64,000 nt of DNA from Anisakis pegreffii (lineage: Eukaryota; Nematoda; Chromadorea; Rhabditida; Anisakidae). Below are positions 1 through 13,485 of this stretch, in pieces. The stretch is taken from NCBI GenBank assembly GCA_035041965.1, contig JAPYMA010000267.1, positions 1 to 64,000 on the forward strand. The letters are read 5' to 3'. A program made the translations under genes and the position numbers. The first letter of the stretch is position 1; each line of letters begins with the position of its first letter. Below the pieces are notes generated by a model that saw nothing but the letters and a program-made list of their open reading frames with translations, was not told the origin of the DNA and made no database searches.

Positions 1-1651
1 TATTAAGAAAATTGCTATATCTCCTCAAGAAAGTAGAAATACTCAGTAAAATTTTTAATATTCTGAATCTAAAGGTTCTGCTGGATCGATTGGTGAAAAG
101 AAATTCACATGTTTCCGGGCAAACCTGAGAAGACGGTTAGCTCGAAGATCGCAATCTGCCTATTGCTATGTGAACGTATTGATAGCTCTATAGTGATCAA
201 TTTGTATGAATGAGCGCGACTGCGCTATTTAATTGAGATAGATATAAGAAAATGGCTATATCTCCTCAGGAAAGCAAAATCGCTCAGCAACATATATGTT
301 TTTCTGAATGAGGAGATCCAGCCGGATCGACTGATGCAAAAAAATTCATATGTTACTGGGCAAACTTGAGAAGACGGTAGCCTTGAAGGTGGCACCCAAG
401 ATACTATTAAGAAAATTGCTATATCTCCTCAAGAAAGTAGAAATACTCAGTAAAATTTTTAATATTCTGAATCTAAAGGTTCTGCTGGATCGATTGGTGA
501 AAAGAAATTCACATGTTTCCGGGCAAACCTGAGAAGACGGTTAGCTCGAAGATCGCAATCTGCCTATTGCTATGTGAACGTATTGATAGCTCTATAGTGA
601 TCAATTTGTATGAATGAGCGCGACTGCGCTATTTAATTGAGATAGATATAAGAAAATGGCTATATCTCCTCAGGAAAGCAAAATCGCTCAGCAACATATA
701 TGTTTTTCTGAATGAGGAGATCCAGCCGGATCGACTGATGCAAAAAAATTCATATGTTACTGGGCAAACTTGAGAAGACGGTAGCCTTGAAGGTGGCACC
801 CAAGATACTATTAAGAAAATTGCTATATCTCCTCAAGAAAGTAGAAATACTCAGTAAAATTTTTAATATTCTGAATCTAAAGGTTCTGCTGGATCGATTG
901 GTGAAAAGAAATTCACATGTTTCCGGGCAAACCTGAGAAGACGGTTAGCTCGAAGATCGCAATCTGCCTATTGCTATGTGAACGTATTGATAGCTCTATA
1001 GTGATCAATTTGTATGAATGAGCGCGACTGCGCTATTTAATTGAGATAGATATAAGAAAATGGCTATATCTCCTCAGGAAAGCAAAATCGCTCAGCAACA
1101 TATATGTTTTTCTGAATGAGGAGATCCAGCCGGATCGACTGATGCAAAAAAATTCATATGTTACTGGGCAAACTTGAGAAGACGGTAGCCTTGAAGGTGG
1201 CACCCAAGATACTATTAAGAAAATTGCTATATCTCCTCAAGAAAGTAGAAATACTCAGTAAAATTTTTAATATTCTGAATCTAAAGGTTCTGCTGGATCG
1301 ATTGGTGAAAAGAAATTCACATGTTTCCGGGCAAACCTGAGAAGACGGTTAGCTCGAAGATCGCAATCTGCCTATTGCTATGTGAACGTATTGATAGCTC
1401 TATAGTGATCAATTTGTATGAATGAGCGCGACTGCGCTATTTAATTGAGATAGATATAAGAAAATGGCTATATCTCCTCAGGAAAGCAAAATCGCTCAGC
1501 AACATATATGTTTTTCTGAATGAGGAGATCCAGCCGGATCGACTGATGCAAAAAAATTCATATGTTACTGGGCAAACTTGAGAAGACGGTAGCCTTGAAG
1601 GTGGCACCCAAGATACTATTAAGAAAATTGCTATATCTCCTCAAGAAAGTA
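1..1651. repeat. 404-bp tandem satellite, homogeneous block
   Basis: Four full 404-bp units (starting at 1, 405, 809 and 1213) and the first 35 bases of a fifth (from 1617) are present. I see no differences between the full units. The window opens inside the array, so it probably continues to the left. Each unit is itself a dimer of two diverged monomers: one starts near unit position 8 (AATTGCTATATCTCCTCA) and the other near 251 (AATGGCTATATCTCCTCA), so spacing alternates about 243 and 161 bp. Both monomers carry a GGGCAAAC(C/T)TGAGAAGACGG core. Identical 60-codon open frames recur in every unit but are simply part of the repeat. Confidence 0.97.
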
Positions 1652-1920
1652 TCGCTTTACTGTGCGAAAAGTTCGGTGTTGGAGATGCGTCTTCGGCAAC
1701 CAGAGCGGAGAAGAAAATGGCGCAAAGACTCGCCGATATTATTATGCGCCATGAGGAGGGTGACGAGTTGGAGGTGGAAGAAGATGAAGAAGTTTGCAGT
1801 GAGAGTGAGGATGAATGTGAATCGTCGGAGAATGTAGATGATGGTGTCCTCGTTGTTCCGGATAAAGTTGCTTTCAGCAACGGGAAACTTATTATGATTA
1901 TGATAAACAGAACACAATAA
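1652..1920 (+). pseudogene. acidic ORF fragment in the insertion
   Basis: An open frame runs from inside the satellite junction to a TAA at 1918-1920. The part inside the insert reads as a short mixed segment (CEKFGVGDASSATRAEKK), then MAQRLADIIMRHEEG, then a strongly acidic run rich in Glu, Asp and Ser. The first Met inside the insert is at 1717. Composition is protein-like and unlike the surrounding satellite, but I do not recognise the family. No start signal or second exon is evident. It may be a truncated exon or a piece of a mobile-element protein carried by the insertion. Confidence 0.35.
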
Positions 1921-2023
1921 TGATCTTTGCCCAATCATGGTGTTAATTTTGAATATCGTTACTCTCGATTTCTCGATAGTAGTAATTGATTTATCACAAG
2001 TTTTTTTAAACGTCAGCAGAGAG

Positions 2024-2030
2024 AAAAAAA
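2024..2030 (-). terminator. Pol III T-run terminator
   Basis: Seven consecutive T on the minus strand lie about 15 bases beyond the B box of the tRNA-like unit, the usual place for a Pol III stop. Confidence 0.5.
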
Positions 2031-2033
2031 TTT

Positions 2034-2106
2034 CGCGAGCATGCGGAATCGAACCACCGGGCGCTCGCACTTAAGGCAGGCGCACTACCTGCCAGGCCAA
2101 GCCGCC
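2034..2106 (-). tRNA. tRNA-like Pol III unit (probably pseudo-tRNA or SINE head)
   Basis: On the minus strand an A-box-like TGGCCTGGCAGG (2099-2088) is followed by a perfect B box GGTTCGATTCC (2055-2045). The centre can be drawn as an anticodon arm CCTGC-CTTAAGT-GCGAG, which would give anticodon TAA, but it has a mismatch. The acceptor arms do not pair. There is no long variable arm, as a genuine Leu tRNA would need. I read it as a degenerate tRNA or a tRNA-derived short element, not a functional tRNA gene. Confidence 0.5.
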
Positions 2107-2285
2107 GATGTCGGAATGAAATTTAGAAACCCACTTCAATCCACTGAAAACCTATTTCGCGCCATAACTCGTGTCCCCTTTGTCCGCTGCAAAAATTTTT
2201 TGCATATCCGTGATCAGCTGCATGAGCCCTACAAAACGATATAGGTCTCATTCCGAAAGGCGGGGGTAAGTTCGTGAGGTTTCCT

Positions 2286-4409
2286 AGTCAGTAATATTTA
2301 TATTGTTCTGAAACTAGACGTTCTGCTGGATCGAACGGTGAAAGGAAATTCACACGTTCCCGGGCAAACCTGAGAAGACGGTTAGCTGGAGCATCGCTAT
2401 CCGTCTTTTGCTATATGAACTTATAGACTGCTCTATAGTGATCAATTTGTGTGAATGAGCGCGACTGCGCCATCTAATTGAGGTAGGTCTAAGAAAATGG
2501 CTATATCTCCTCAGGATAGCAAAATCGCTCAACAACATAGATATTTTTCTGAATGAGGATATCCAGCTGGATGGACTAATGGAAAACAATTCATATTTTA
2601 CTGGGCAAACTTGAGCTTACGGTAGCCTTGAATGTGGCACCCGAGATATTATTATCGAAATGCTTATATCTCCTTAACTAAGCCAAATTGCTCAGTAGAA
2701 TTTATAATGTTCTGAACCTAGAGGTTCTGCTGGATCCAACGGTGAAAAGAAATTCACACGTTTCCGGGCAAACCTGAGAAGACAGTTAGCTCGAGCATCG
2801 CTATCCGTCTTTTGCTATATGAACGTATTGATTCCTTTATAGTGATCAATTTGTGTGAATGAGCGCGACTGCGCCATCTAATTGAGGTAGGTGTAAGAAA
2901 ATGGCTATATCTCCTCAGGAAAGCAAAATCGCTCAACAACATATATATTTTTCTGAATGAGGAGATCCAGCTGGATGGACTAATGCAAAAAAATTCATAT
3001 GTTACTGGGCAAACTTGAGCTTACGGTAGCCTTGAATGTGGCACCCGAGATATTATTATCGAAATGCTTATATCTCCTTAACTAAGCCAAATTGCTCAGT
3101 AGAATTTATAATGTTCTGAACCTAGAGGTTCTGCTGGATCCAACGGTGAAAAGAAATTCACACGTTTCCGGGCAAACCTGAGAAGACGGTTAGCTCGAGC
3201 ATCGCTATCCGTCTTTTGCTATATGAACGTATTGATTGCTCTATAGTGATCAATTTGAGTGAATAAGCGCGACTGCGCCATCTAATTGAGATTGGTCTAA
3301 GAAAATGGCTCTATTTCCTCAGAAAAGCAAAATCTCTCTGCAACATATACATTTTTCTGAATGAGGAGATCCATTTGGATGGACTGATGCAAAAAAATTC
3401 ACATGTTACTGGACAAACTTGAGCTTACAGTAGCCTTGAATGTGGCACCTGAGATATCATTAACAAAATGCCTATATCTGCATAACTAAGCCAAATTGCT
3501 TTGTAAAATTTATAATATTCTGAATCTGGAAGTTCAGGTGTTTTGAACGGTGAAAAGAAATTCACTCGTTTCCGGGCAAACCTGAGAAGACGGTTATCTC
3601 GAGCATCGCAATTCGTCTATTGCTAAATGAACGTATTGATTACTCTATAGTGATCAATTTGAGTGAATAAGCGCGACTGCGCCATCTAATTGAGATTGGT
3701 CTAAGAAAATGGCTCTATTTCCTCAGGAAAGCAAAATATCTCTTCAACATATATATTTTTCTGAATGAGGAGATCCATTTGGATGGACTGATGCAAAAAA
3801 ATTCACATGTTACTGGGCAAACTTGAGCTTACAGTAGCCTTGAATGTGGCACCTGAGATATCATTAACAAAATGCCTATATCTGCATAACTAAGCCAAAT
3901 TGCTTTGTAAAATTTATAATATTCTGAATCTGGAAGTTCAGGTGTTTTGAACGGTGAAAAGAAATTCACTCGTTTCCGGGCAAACCTGAGAAGACGGTTA
4001 TCTCGAGCATCGCAATTCGTCTATTGCTAAATGAACGTATTGATTACTCTATAGTGATCAATTTGAGTGAATAAGCGCGACTGCGCCATCTAATTGAGAT
4101 TGGTCTAAGAAAATGGCTCTATTTCCTCAGGAAAGCAAAATCTCTCTGCAACATATACATTTTTCTGAATGAGGAGATCCATCTGGATGGACTGATGCAG
4201 GAAAATTCATTTGTTACTGGGCAAACTTGAGCTTACGGTAGCCTTGAAGGTGGCACCATAGATATTATTAACAAAATGCCTATATCTCCTCAATTGAGCC
4301 AGATTGCTTTGTAAGATTTATAATATTCTGAATCTAGAGGTTCTACTGGTTCGAACGAAGAAAAGAAATTCGAATGTTTCCGGGCAAGCCTGAGAAGTCG
4401 GTTAGCTTG
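2286..4409. repeat. 404-bp tandem satellite, diverged block
   Basis: This is the same satellite as 1-1651 but with substitutions. The GGGCAA core recurs at 2362, 2766, 3170, 3574, 3978 and 4382, so the period is exactly 404 despite the divergence. Units around 3240-3640 and 3645-4045 are more alike than the others, suggesting a recent local duplication. The repeat fades after 4409 into unique sequence. The right edge of the insertion rejoins the array in register (base 2288 corresponds to unit position 43). Confidence 0.95.
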
Positions 4410-6346
4410 TCTATGCCCCGTTTGAAGTAAACTATCTCCTGATTGAGGTTTGATGATGGTCGTATCATTTATCGTCAGATCCGAGACTATTTGCGATCTG
4501 GAAATAACGTGTTCGTTCATCGTTGTTGTTTTTGTTTGTTCGTCGAGGAAATTAAAAAATTTTTTTTCTGGTGTGGATTGGAACTAGGTAGATGGGAATT
4601 ATTTCACGGAAATGATCAGTAAAGAAACTTTTGATGTAACCATAAGTCATCTTTACACGTTCAGTTCGGCTAGAAACAAATTTCAATTTTTACTAATCAT
4701 CGATGATGAGGAGATATTTCAATAATGTATTATCCATATTTGTGGATGTAATCAAAGATATGAACGGTTCATCTCTGCACTCGGTATACCAAGAATTACA
4801 ACATTCTGAAACTTGCACGGTTTAGAATTCTTGAATTTCTAATGATTGTGAGAGAAGATTTGTAATGAGTCGCTTGAAACAAGTACTGCGCCTTAAATCT
4901 CGAAAAGTTGGTTGTGACAAGCCATACTGGATTAAAGAAGTTTGTTCGTGTTGTTTTTAGATGAAACATCATTATAGCATGGCTGTAGTCTGTATAATAG
5001 CATTACTGTGCCACTGATTGAATCTGTTTTTCCCTTCCCTCCAATCCTTTTTTACTTGAGGTTCACTGCTAACTTCGTTGAGAATCGAGAAATTCGGATT
5101 GTGTGAGATCTCACGATTGTATCGGATCTGATAATTATGCATCTCAATTGTTTCATTTGTTGTGGCGAATCGTTTTACACATATCATCAGTAGTTGAAAT
5201 CAAACGGCACTGAAAGTGCGATGTGATGAAATGAACAGAATTAAGAATTCGAAGAGAATTATAAATGAGAGTTAATCATTGATACGTATGAAGTGAATGA
5301 GAAAAGTATCATGCCACAATGCAACTGTAATGTTATCAGTCAAGCAAGGTACGAGAGTGATGAGACATCACTGTAATCGGGAATGAAAACTGTGAATAGA
5401 ATGTGTGGAGTTGATAGATTACAGGAGAGTAGCTTCTAGTAGAAGGACGTATTCAGAAGGCACACACGCTTTTCATACTCCCATATACAACTCTCCTCCC
5501 ACAGTCTATAGATGGTTTTCATGTTTCATTTCCATGATGTCTCACCGCTCTTATTCCTTTTCATCAATTTATCATTACATCATGCCATTTTTCTCATTCA
5601 TTTCAGCCATATCACTGATTCGCTTTTATTTATAATTCTCCGTGCATTTTGTGCTCTATTCGATTATCAGCCCGTCAATTCGAGTGCAACAAACTTTCCC
5701 CAATGTAATAAGCCGTTTGGCGTAGTGCTCTTAAATTGTCCTGAGATAAGCTTGATGCTTGTTTTGCAAATTTGATGGATAATCGTTAGATATAAACCCC
5801 TGAAATGTTATATCATTGCTGTTGTCACTGTCATGATATTACTCTATTGGTCATTTCGAAGAGAAGTAATCTTCTGGTTCGAAGATGCACCAACTAAATA
5901 GAGCGATCTAAAACAAGTTCAGTGAAAATTTGAGGATGTTCTGCAATCTCATGAAGAATATGCATCCAAACGTGATGCATTGAAATAGGAAGTGTGAAAT
6001 TATGAATGGTATATAGATCAATGGTGTGCGAGTTGGGATTATGTGAATGGAGTATATCGATATATCGTATAAATCGTGCTGATTTACTGCTGGGAGCTTT
6101 TTCATGATTGTACTGTTTATCGTATTGATTTGAATTTGTTGTAAGCACGAAGCAATAATTGCTCAGTCTCATTTACATCCAATTAAAATACTTCTTGTTC
6201 CTCAAAAAAGCAACTGTAAGCATGTGCAGAGGGCTGTGGCACATTGTCTTGATCAATGTGCCGAGTGTGTGTATGTGACGGATCACTACTTTTTTTCACT
6301 GACCTAAACTAATGGATCGCTAAATATTATTAGAGACTGATTTACG
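4410..6346. other. no gene recognised
   Basis: This AT-rich sequence lies between the satellite and the first gene. Open frames are short and low in complexity, with no splice-bounded exon or repeat that I can support. It should hold the promoter of the downstream MYBBP1A-like gene, but no motif is clear. Confidence 0.6.
6332..6333 (+). promoter_or_regulatory. possible trans-splice acceptor of MYBBP1A-like gene
   Basis: A pyrimidine tract followed by TATTATTAG ends 13 bases before the chosen ATG at 6347. Nematode mRNAs are often trans-spliced just upstream of the start codon, and no cis donor is evident close by. Weak evidence. Confidence 0.3.
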
Positions 6347-9300
6347 ATGGAAGTTGATATTACAGAATTATTGGTGAGACGGGAGTTTGACCGCTCACAA
6401 TTTCCGGTATTCAGATGTCGTTGCTAGTCGTTGACATCAGGATTTTCTAGGTAATAGATCACTACCACATGAAATCACTTGTGATTTCAGGTTGCTGTAG
6501 ACGATGCGAAAATGAGACCATCTGAAGACGTGCTAAGTAGTTTTTACGACTTGGCCGATTTGGACGCCAATAAGCGTTACAGTGCCGTGATAAAGATCGT
6601 TGAGGCCGTATGTTACAATTCTTTCCTGTTTAACTTCTTGCTTAAGCTTACTGTTAATTCGAACGCATGCGAGGTATTCCCACCAAAAAGTTTCACCATA
6701 ATTTCCGAAAAATCGTTTAATTTTTGCCGTCTATTCTTAACTGTATTTGTTCGTCTCAATTCCCTATTTTCAAGTCAGTTATAGTGACTTCAAGTGAAAT
6801 ATGAGATGTTGTTTTCAGTGTAAAAGCAATGGTGATTATTGTATGGAAAGGCTTATTGGGGGATTAGCATCTCCCAGGGCTGCGGCACGACTTGGCTACA
6901 CCACTGCGCTTGTGCACACCTTAACAAAGTTCTCGGATAATTGGCCAGCGAAATCTTTGTTCGATTTGGCTGAGAGCAAACTTGATATTTCGAAAGTGGT
7001 AGATTTTTGTTGAAATACTCTTCGATTTCTTTAGCATTTTACATTTGGAATGAGCATTTCTGTTCATTTATTATTGTTCTTTGGCCTCAGAATCCGCCAT
7101 GTTGTTGTATCCAAATTGTTTTGCGATTTTTTCAAACAAAATCACTTTATTTCGCTGTGTTTTTGGTGTTGATTGACAGATAAAGGAAGGTGCTAAATGA
7201 ATTGAAATTTACCATTTCTACAGGAGGGATCATCTCCTGCAGCCCTTGGTCGGCATTTATTGTATTCAGCCATGATTACTTCGCAATGTTACGCTGAGGT
7301 GAGTGTTTCTGCACAGTAATTCAGAATTCTTGATTGATATTGCTGTCTATATATCTTGTCACATAATGGCAAAAGTAGTAGAGTTCCTAAAAATGAACTT
7401 AATCTATTGCCAAACTTTTGTGAAGTATGAATTCACAATCCGATAATAATACTGCAAGAAAAAGTACCATTTGCATGTGAAAGTTTTGTTTCATCATGAA
7501 ATTGTCTGTTCAAGTGAACTGATAAATGTTTTTTTTAGGTTTGCGTTGAGTTATTCGAGCGAGAATTAGCCATTTTTGATAAGTATCACTATTTTGGAAT
7601 GGCAATCGCTCAGTCGTTAGCTGGTTTATCGAGGCAGTTAGATGAAAAGACATTTATGAAGAAGATTGTACCGTTGATAAAGGGTCGGGTGTGTGTGGAG
7701 TGTGATTCCTTCATGTCTGAATGGCTGTTATTCATACTTCTCATACGGGACAAATTCAAAGTAATTCTCTTTCATTTGTACGAGTTCTTCAGAATTCAAC
7801 TGATTTCTTTTTTGAAATTTCAGATTGTATCGTTTGTTTTTATTGTCTTACCAATGTAAGAAATCTGCTCATAAACCGACTCAGATCAATGTTACAATTG
7901 ATTTTATCTCATTTCCAGGACGCCTTGAAACGTAACGTGAAATTTTTCCGCAGTGATGGCAAACTTTCGATAGAAAAGCAAAATTACGAGGGTTTCGTTA
8001 ACATCTTAAAGGTTTCGCTCATTACTCCGCTTATTTGGATTGGGATTCTTTCAGATTTGTTCATTTCCAGCACATTTCAGCTCAAATCATCGGTAACAGA
8101 TAAATGAGTTGATCTCGTTTTAGGGTTACTATTTGCTTTTTTGGTCTCTCACATACGAAAGGAAACAGTTCAAAACTACAATAATTAAGTCTGCGAATAC
8201 AACTAGTTTTCTGTTACGTGATGAATTTATCGCATGAGTTATTCCTGATGATATTGATTATCTGATCTCATTTTAAAATGGAACTAAATGCGAGGTCAGA
8301 GAACCGATTGTTCATCAGTTTTTTTGCAATTACAGCGGACAGAGGGTTGCGCAGAGAACACTTTAGCCAGAGAATTATTATCGGCTGCACGAGATTCGGG
8401 TATATTTGATGCGGTTTACACTGATATTGTTGAGAAGTGGTTAATGAATGGCGATATGTACAAGGTATTTTTCACTGCTCGTTACATTCGATTAAATTGT
8501 CATGCATTCTTGTGAAGTGAATTGCTAATCGCTGAAGTTGCCTCTGTGTTATGGAATATGTTGAAAGATTCCTATTCATTAACAATATGTTCATTGAATA
8601 TTTTTTGTGAATATTTTGGAAAACAACAGTCTAGCGGGCGATTATCCAAAATTTAGCAACATCATTTTAGTCAATTCATTTTCCCAGTTGTTGATATGAA
8701 TGAAGTGTTTACGAATTATGAAAGTAGACTGTAAATGAACTATTAAAATATGTAGAGTGCTCAAAATGGCTAAAGCTTAACCGCAAAATATCATTGCAGG
8801 TCTTTCAGCGTTGTTTCGGGTTTGTTGATGAATTGCTCTCAGAAGACAGCACTCTCAAACCAAATGAGGTAACCTTCCGTTTGCTGCTGTTTTCGGGTGC
8901 TGAGTGAATTTCCGTCGTTCATATTTCTATTTTCTATACGTTCTCTTCCCGAATGCAAATTCCTTTTCCTTCAATTTTTCAATGAATTTATCCATCTCAA
9001 ATAATTTTCCATTTCCTCATTTTTTTGAATTTCAGTTCGTTGTGATATTCTCGAGCAATTTGATCGCACAATTTCGATCGGTCAGGAAGTCTCGTGAATA
9101 TCGATTCTATGCACAAATTGTTGAATCGATTTTAGAGAAACTTGCGAAGGTTATCCCATCAGAGATTTAAATTTTTTAAACCATAGGCTGATGAACTCAC
9201 GTGATTGATTCCGATTTGACAGTAATTCTTCATTCTCTAATGTGCATTCCTTCTCTTTCGATGAAGCCTGCTTCATTCGATATGCTCATCGCAAAAACGA

Positions 9301-12300
9301 TTGAAACTACTTTGATTATACTTCTGAATTTTTGATCCTCTGAATTTATCGCAAAATTTTCTTTCATCTATGAACCTTTTAGTTCATTGGGATTTTCTCT
9401 AGTTCTCATCATTTTTTGCCAGAATAGCAAATTTATTGTGCTCAGTTGATTTCAGTCTCTGTCATCCGGTCAGTGGAAGCGAAGTGAATTAATTTCTCTT
9501 CTCAACACGATCGATTCAACTGATGGAGGAAATTTTGACGAATGTTTTCATGCAAAATCACGAATAACTGAAAAACTCATCGCGCAATTAGATGCGAAAG
9601 GTGTTGAGATAGTTGTTGATAAGGTGAGTGACGAAATATGATCATAATCGGAATTTTGTGGTTGGTTCGAATTACTTTCGAAAAAATAAATTTGAAATTT
9701 TATTGAACTGTGAAAATTGTTGGCTAGATTCACAAAAAAAGAGATTGACTTAATAAAGTGCCGGCTTGTTGAGCTAGGTAACTGTTATGTATTAGGCTGA
9801 TTGATTTATCGCTTTAAGGCATTAAATCATGGCGGTTGGTACGTTAGGCGTGTTGCTGGTGTATTCGGTCAGTGGCCAGATGATATTAAAGAGAAAGTAT
9901 TGGTCAAATTGGCGAAGCATGAGACTCGTTCAGAAGAGGTCAGCATTTAATTTCATTTTTCTTATCACCCTTTATTGTCTCATTCGTCAAAAACAAATCA
10001 TCGTCCGAGATTGAATCGAGTTTAGGTTCATATCTATACATTTTTTAACTTTCACATTCGAATATAATCGTTTTCAGTTATCATCGTTTCTCGGAGCCAA
10101 TGTTGAATGTTCATTTTTCCGTGACTCTTCCTCGTTAGAAATTTTACTTGAGAATGAGTGAATGAATCATTTCGTCATTAATGTACGTGTGATATTTCGA
10201 AATTAATGCACAACTTTGCACGAGGAATTCAACTGTTAAGGTTCATACAACGCTATGCAAATGCATCGATTCGATGTTCTCGATAAACGTCCGTGCGGGT
10301 CGTAGTGTAAAAATGGCGTTTAGTGAAGAGGATGAAAAATTATTGAGAGATTTGTTGAGTGCCATTTGCGTGAAGAAGATCAAAATGCCGAAATGTGAAA
10401 ATCGGTTCGTTTGTTCGTTTCAGTTCGTTTATAGTCATTATTGTTGTCATCTAATTAACACCTTGATATCCTCCGTTAATCAAAAATTTGTTAAGTTAAA
10501 ATTAATCAATCAGGCTGCAAGTTAGAGCTTTATACGATTCTTCGACAGGCCAGAGTTTTACTCTGTGAGAGAATTCCCGTTTGAGGTCAAATGGTTCTGC
10601 ATCAAATTTGCTTGATCTCAAATCTGTTAGATTTCGGAGTCACAAAATATCTGTTATTGATGAGATCGATAGTTCATCACGTAAGAGTATTCTTGTCTGA
10701 TAGTCAGTGCCGTGATAGATACAATTTGATCTCAGTTGTTTTCCATTATTCAGTGCCTTATCGATTCTTGCGCTAGTGTTGAATATTTGGTCATTGACTT
10801 CATCAGACTCCGACGAACGAAGTTCGTATTCCAAAAATGTTAGCGAAGTTATATCAATCGATAAGAAGTTGTCGTCGGAAGGAGTGAATATCGAAGAACC
10901 TTTGTCTGTATGTTCATTTTTGAGTTGTTCTTCTTGAAAGTTTTCATTTTGTACATTGCATTGAACTGTTTTCGAGAGTGTTGTTGCACATATTACCATT
11001 TGAGGTTATTTGCACTAAACGATCACTGAAGAGATCAATTCTAGGTTTTGATCGATTTGCTGTTATCGTTGCTGAGTCGACCTCATCGTTACCATCGAAC
11101 AGTGGTGCACTATGTATTTGCATCGGTCGTGCCGCAGTTGACCTTTCAAAATTTGTTGCACATTTTTGAGGTATAAATATCAATCTGCTGAGAAAGAACT
11201 ATTGAACATTTGTGTTCAACATTTTGGATGTTTGTATTTTTATTTATTTGCTTGTATCGTTCATGAGTTATCAACGTAATAATTTTGCTGAAACATTTCA
11301 CAATTTGTTTTGTGTGGAAGATGAATTGTTTGAAAGTGATTTCGTTTCTAGACGATACAATTGCCAGACGATGAAATGATGGTTGGTGAGAAAGACGAAC
11401 AAGAGGACGAAGACGATGAGGGTATGCAGGTTGATGACGAAGATCAGCAAAATGGTATCGTATCTGAGCGAGTTTATTTTCGATATCAAATCGCAAGTGA
11501 GGCGATCGGTGCAACAAATTCGCGATTAGATTCAACATTCGACCGCCACTTTTTGTTTTATGGGTTGCGGCAGAATGCTTAATTTGCCTGAGTTTTCAAT
11601 GGAATTGTTAAAGTGAATGTGTCAAGTTCGTGAATGAGCGTGCTTAAAAGAATTGTCTGAATTTAGAGATGTGTTTATACGATAGAGGCATGTGTCGGTG
11701 TAGTGCTGTAATTGTTATTGATTGCAGCATTAGATGATGGCCAGAACGAAGAGCACGATGATACAGAGGACAGCGAAGCGAAGGAGTCGGGAAGCGATAC
11801 GGATATATCAGAAGATGAAGACATTGAAGATGAACAAGAAGAAGTAGACGAGGAATTCAAGAATAAGTTGAAGGCTGCATTAGGTGATGCTGCCGTACCG
11901 TCGGATGTCGATGAAGATGATGACGATAAGGTAGGAATGAATTAGGTTCATTATAAACCAAACGGGAGGTCTTGACGTGGGATTAATCAAAAATTTTGAT
12001 GGAATTATTAACATAATCGGTTTTGTCCTTCGTTTATTGTCGGAATTCTTCAGTCAACTCGCGTATCAACTTATGCATCAAAACGTTTCTGCAATTCATT
12101 TAGTTCGTAAAAGTAGTTTTCTGATGAAAAGGAATATGTAGTTCGTTGTGTTGACTAATTCATAATTCTTCTTCCCATTGTTCGTATCACGTTTCTCTTC
12201 GCTGAGTTTTGCAAGGCATTCGATTGATTTTACCGAATGATTTGGGTTGAATCTGAAATTGGAATCGAATCTTTGAGGTGAGTATTGATTCGACGGTGAG

Positions 12301-13418
12301 TGACGAGACGATGTTCCGGTTGGATGAAGGTCTAGCGGCAGTGTTTCGAGAGCGAATGAAAGGTGCTCGCAAGGCGAGCGCCTCAACTCTCGAGCAAATA
12401 CATCAGTTTCGAATGAAATGCTTCGACCTTTTGCTCATCGTCGTATCACATGAAAACAGCGCACAGTTCACTTCGGTACATTTTTTACTTTTTTATTTTG
12501 ACTCTTTGAAGTGGAAATTTATCAAACTGTGAATTAAAAGAATTTCTTTCCTCTGATCACACTTATAACGTGCGAGTACTTTTTGATAAGATCAAAGATT
12601 GATATGCTTGGATGATAGTGTTTATGTCTAATGTTGAGGAAAGATAACTCGCCTGAAAATTATATGAGGTGATCGTTCAAGAATAGAAATTGCAGCAGTT
12701 CATAATACCCTTGTTGCAAATCACACGTGAATCTCTTCAAAGGAAAAACGGTGATGTGATGTTCAACAGAGCGTCCAATCTCATCGAAATTATTGTCAAA
12801 TATAAAAAAGTTAGTCGTTCGGTCGAGCGTCATTGTCTTACATTACCTTGCGCATTTGAAACCGGCGGAGAATGCCATCAATAATAGTGCACTGATTTGT
12901 GTAGCTATCGATGTTTCTGTTTCTTTATCAGTACCGTATTCATTTTTCATTTGACTGTTATGATTTCCAGTCAGTTCTTAACAACTGCCAGTAGTCATTT
13001 CTGATACGTGAATGTTAAGTGAACTGTTTATTCTCGAGTGTTTTCATTGTGAATTGGACGATTTAAGGGTGATGTAAGTGAGAAGAAAGGAGCAAAATTG
13101 TTGAAGAAAATGGTTGCGGTATCATCGCAAATTGTCAATCCAGTTCTGAAAAGTATCGTCGGAAACGTTTCAAGTTTTTTGGTTTGTTTTATTTTGAGAT
13201 TTTTTAAAGCTATCGTTCGTTGCTGTCAGTTTCACTTCTGATATATTCGCAGCTTTCAGAGAAACTTGAAAATTTTTGATTATAGTTAAACTGTTATTCT
13301 TGGAAAGCATTTCGTGAATCCAACAGAAGTCAGCATATTTTCGCTGTAACAAAATATTTTTGGTTTCACCATTGCCGTTATTGCTATTTACGTGAATGCT
13401 GATATTATTATTATTATC

Positions 13419-13485
<67 letters not shown>

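Larger units (their letters stand above)
1652..2285. other. ~634-bp insertion interrupting the satellite
   Basis: The left satellite block stops matching after unit position 35 (base 1651), and the right block resumes at about unit position 41 (base 2286). Unrelated DNA therefore entered the array with almost no loss or gain of repeat sequence. The insert holds an acidic reading frame on the plus strand and a tRNA-like Pol III unit on the minus strand. I find no clear terminal inverted repeats or target duplication, so the class of element is unknown. Confidence 0.75.

Noticed and set aside
350..1340. Identical 60-residue open frames repeated every 404 bases
   Set aside because: They are part of the satellite unit, lost in the diverged copies, and have no start or splice context.
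1..4409. Resemblance of GGGCAAACTTGAG in the satellite to the nematode spliced leader SL1
   Set aside because: Neither strand matches SL1 beyond a few bases, and there is no Sm site or snRNA-like context.
10640..11183. Two overlapping minus-strand frames of 119 and 79 codons as a nested gene
   Set aside because: They lie antisense to exons 15 and 16 of the MYBBP1A-like gene and would need an intron of about 31 bases.
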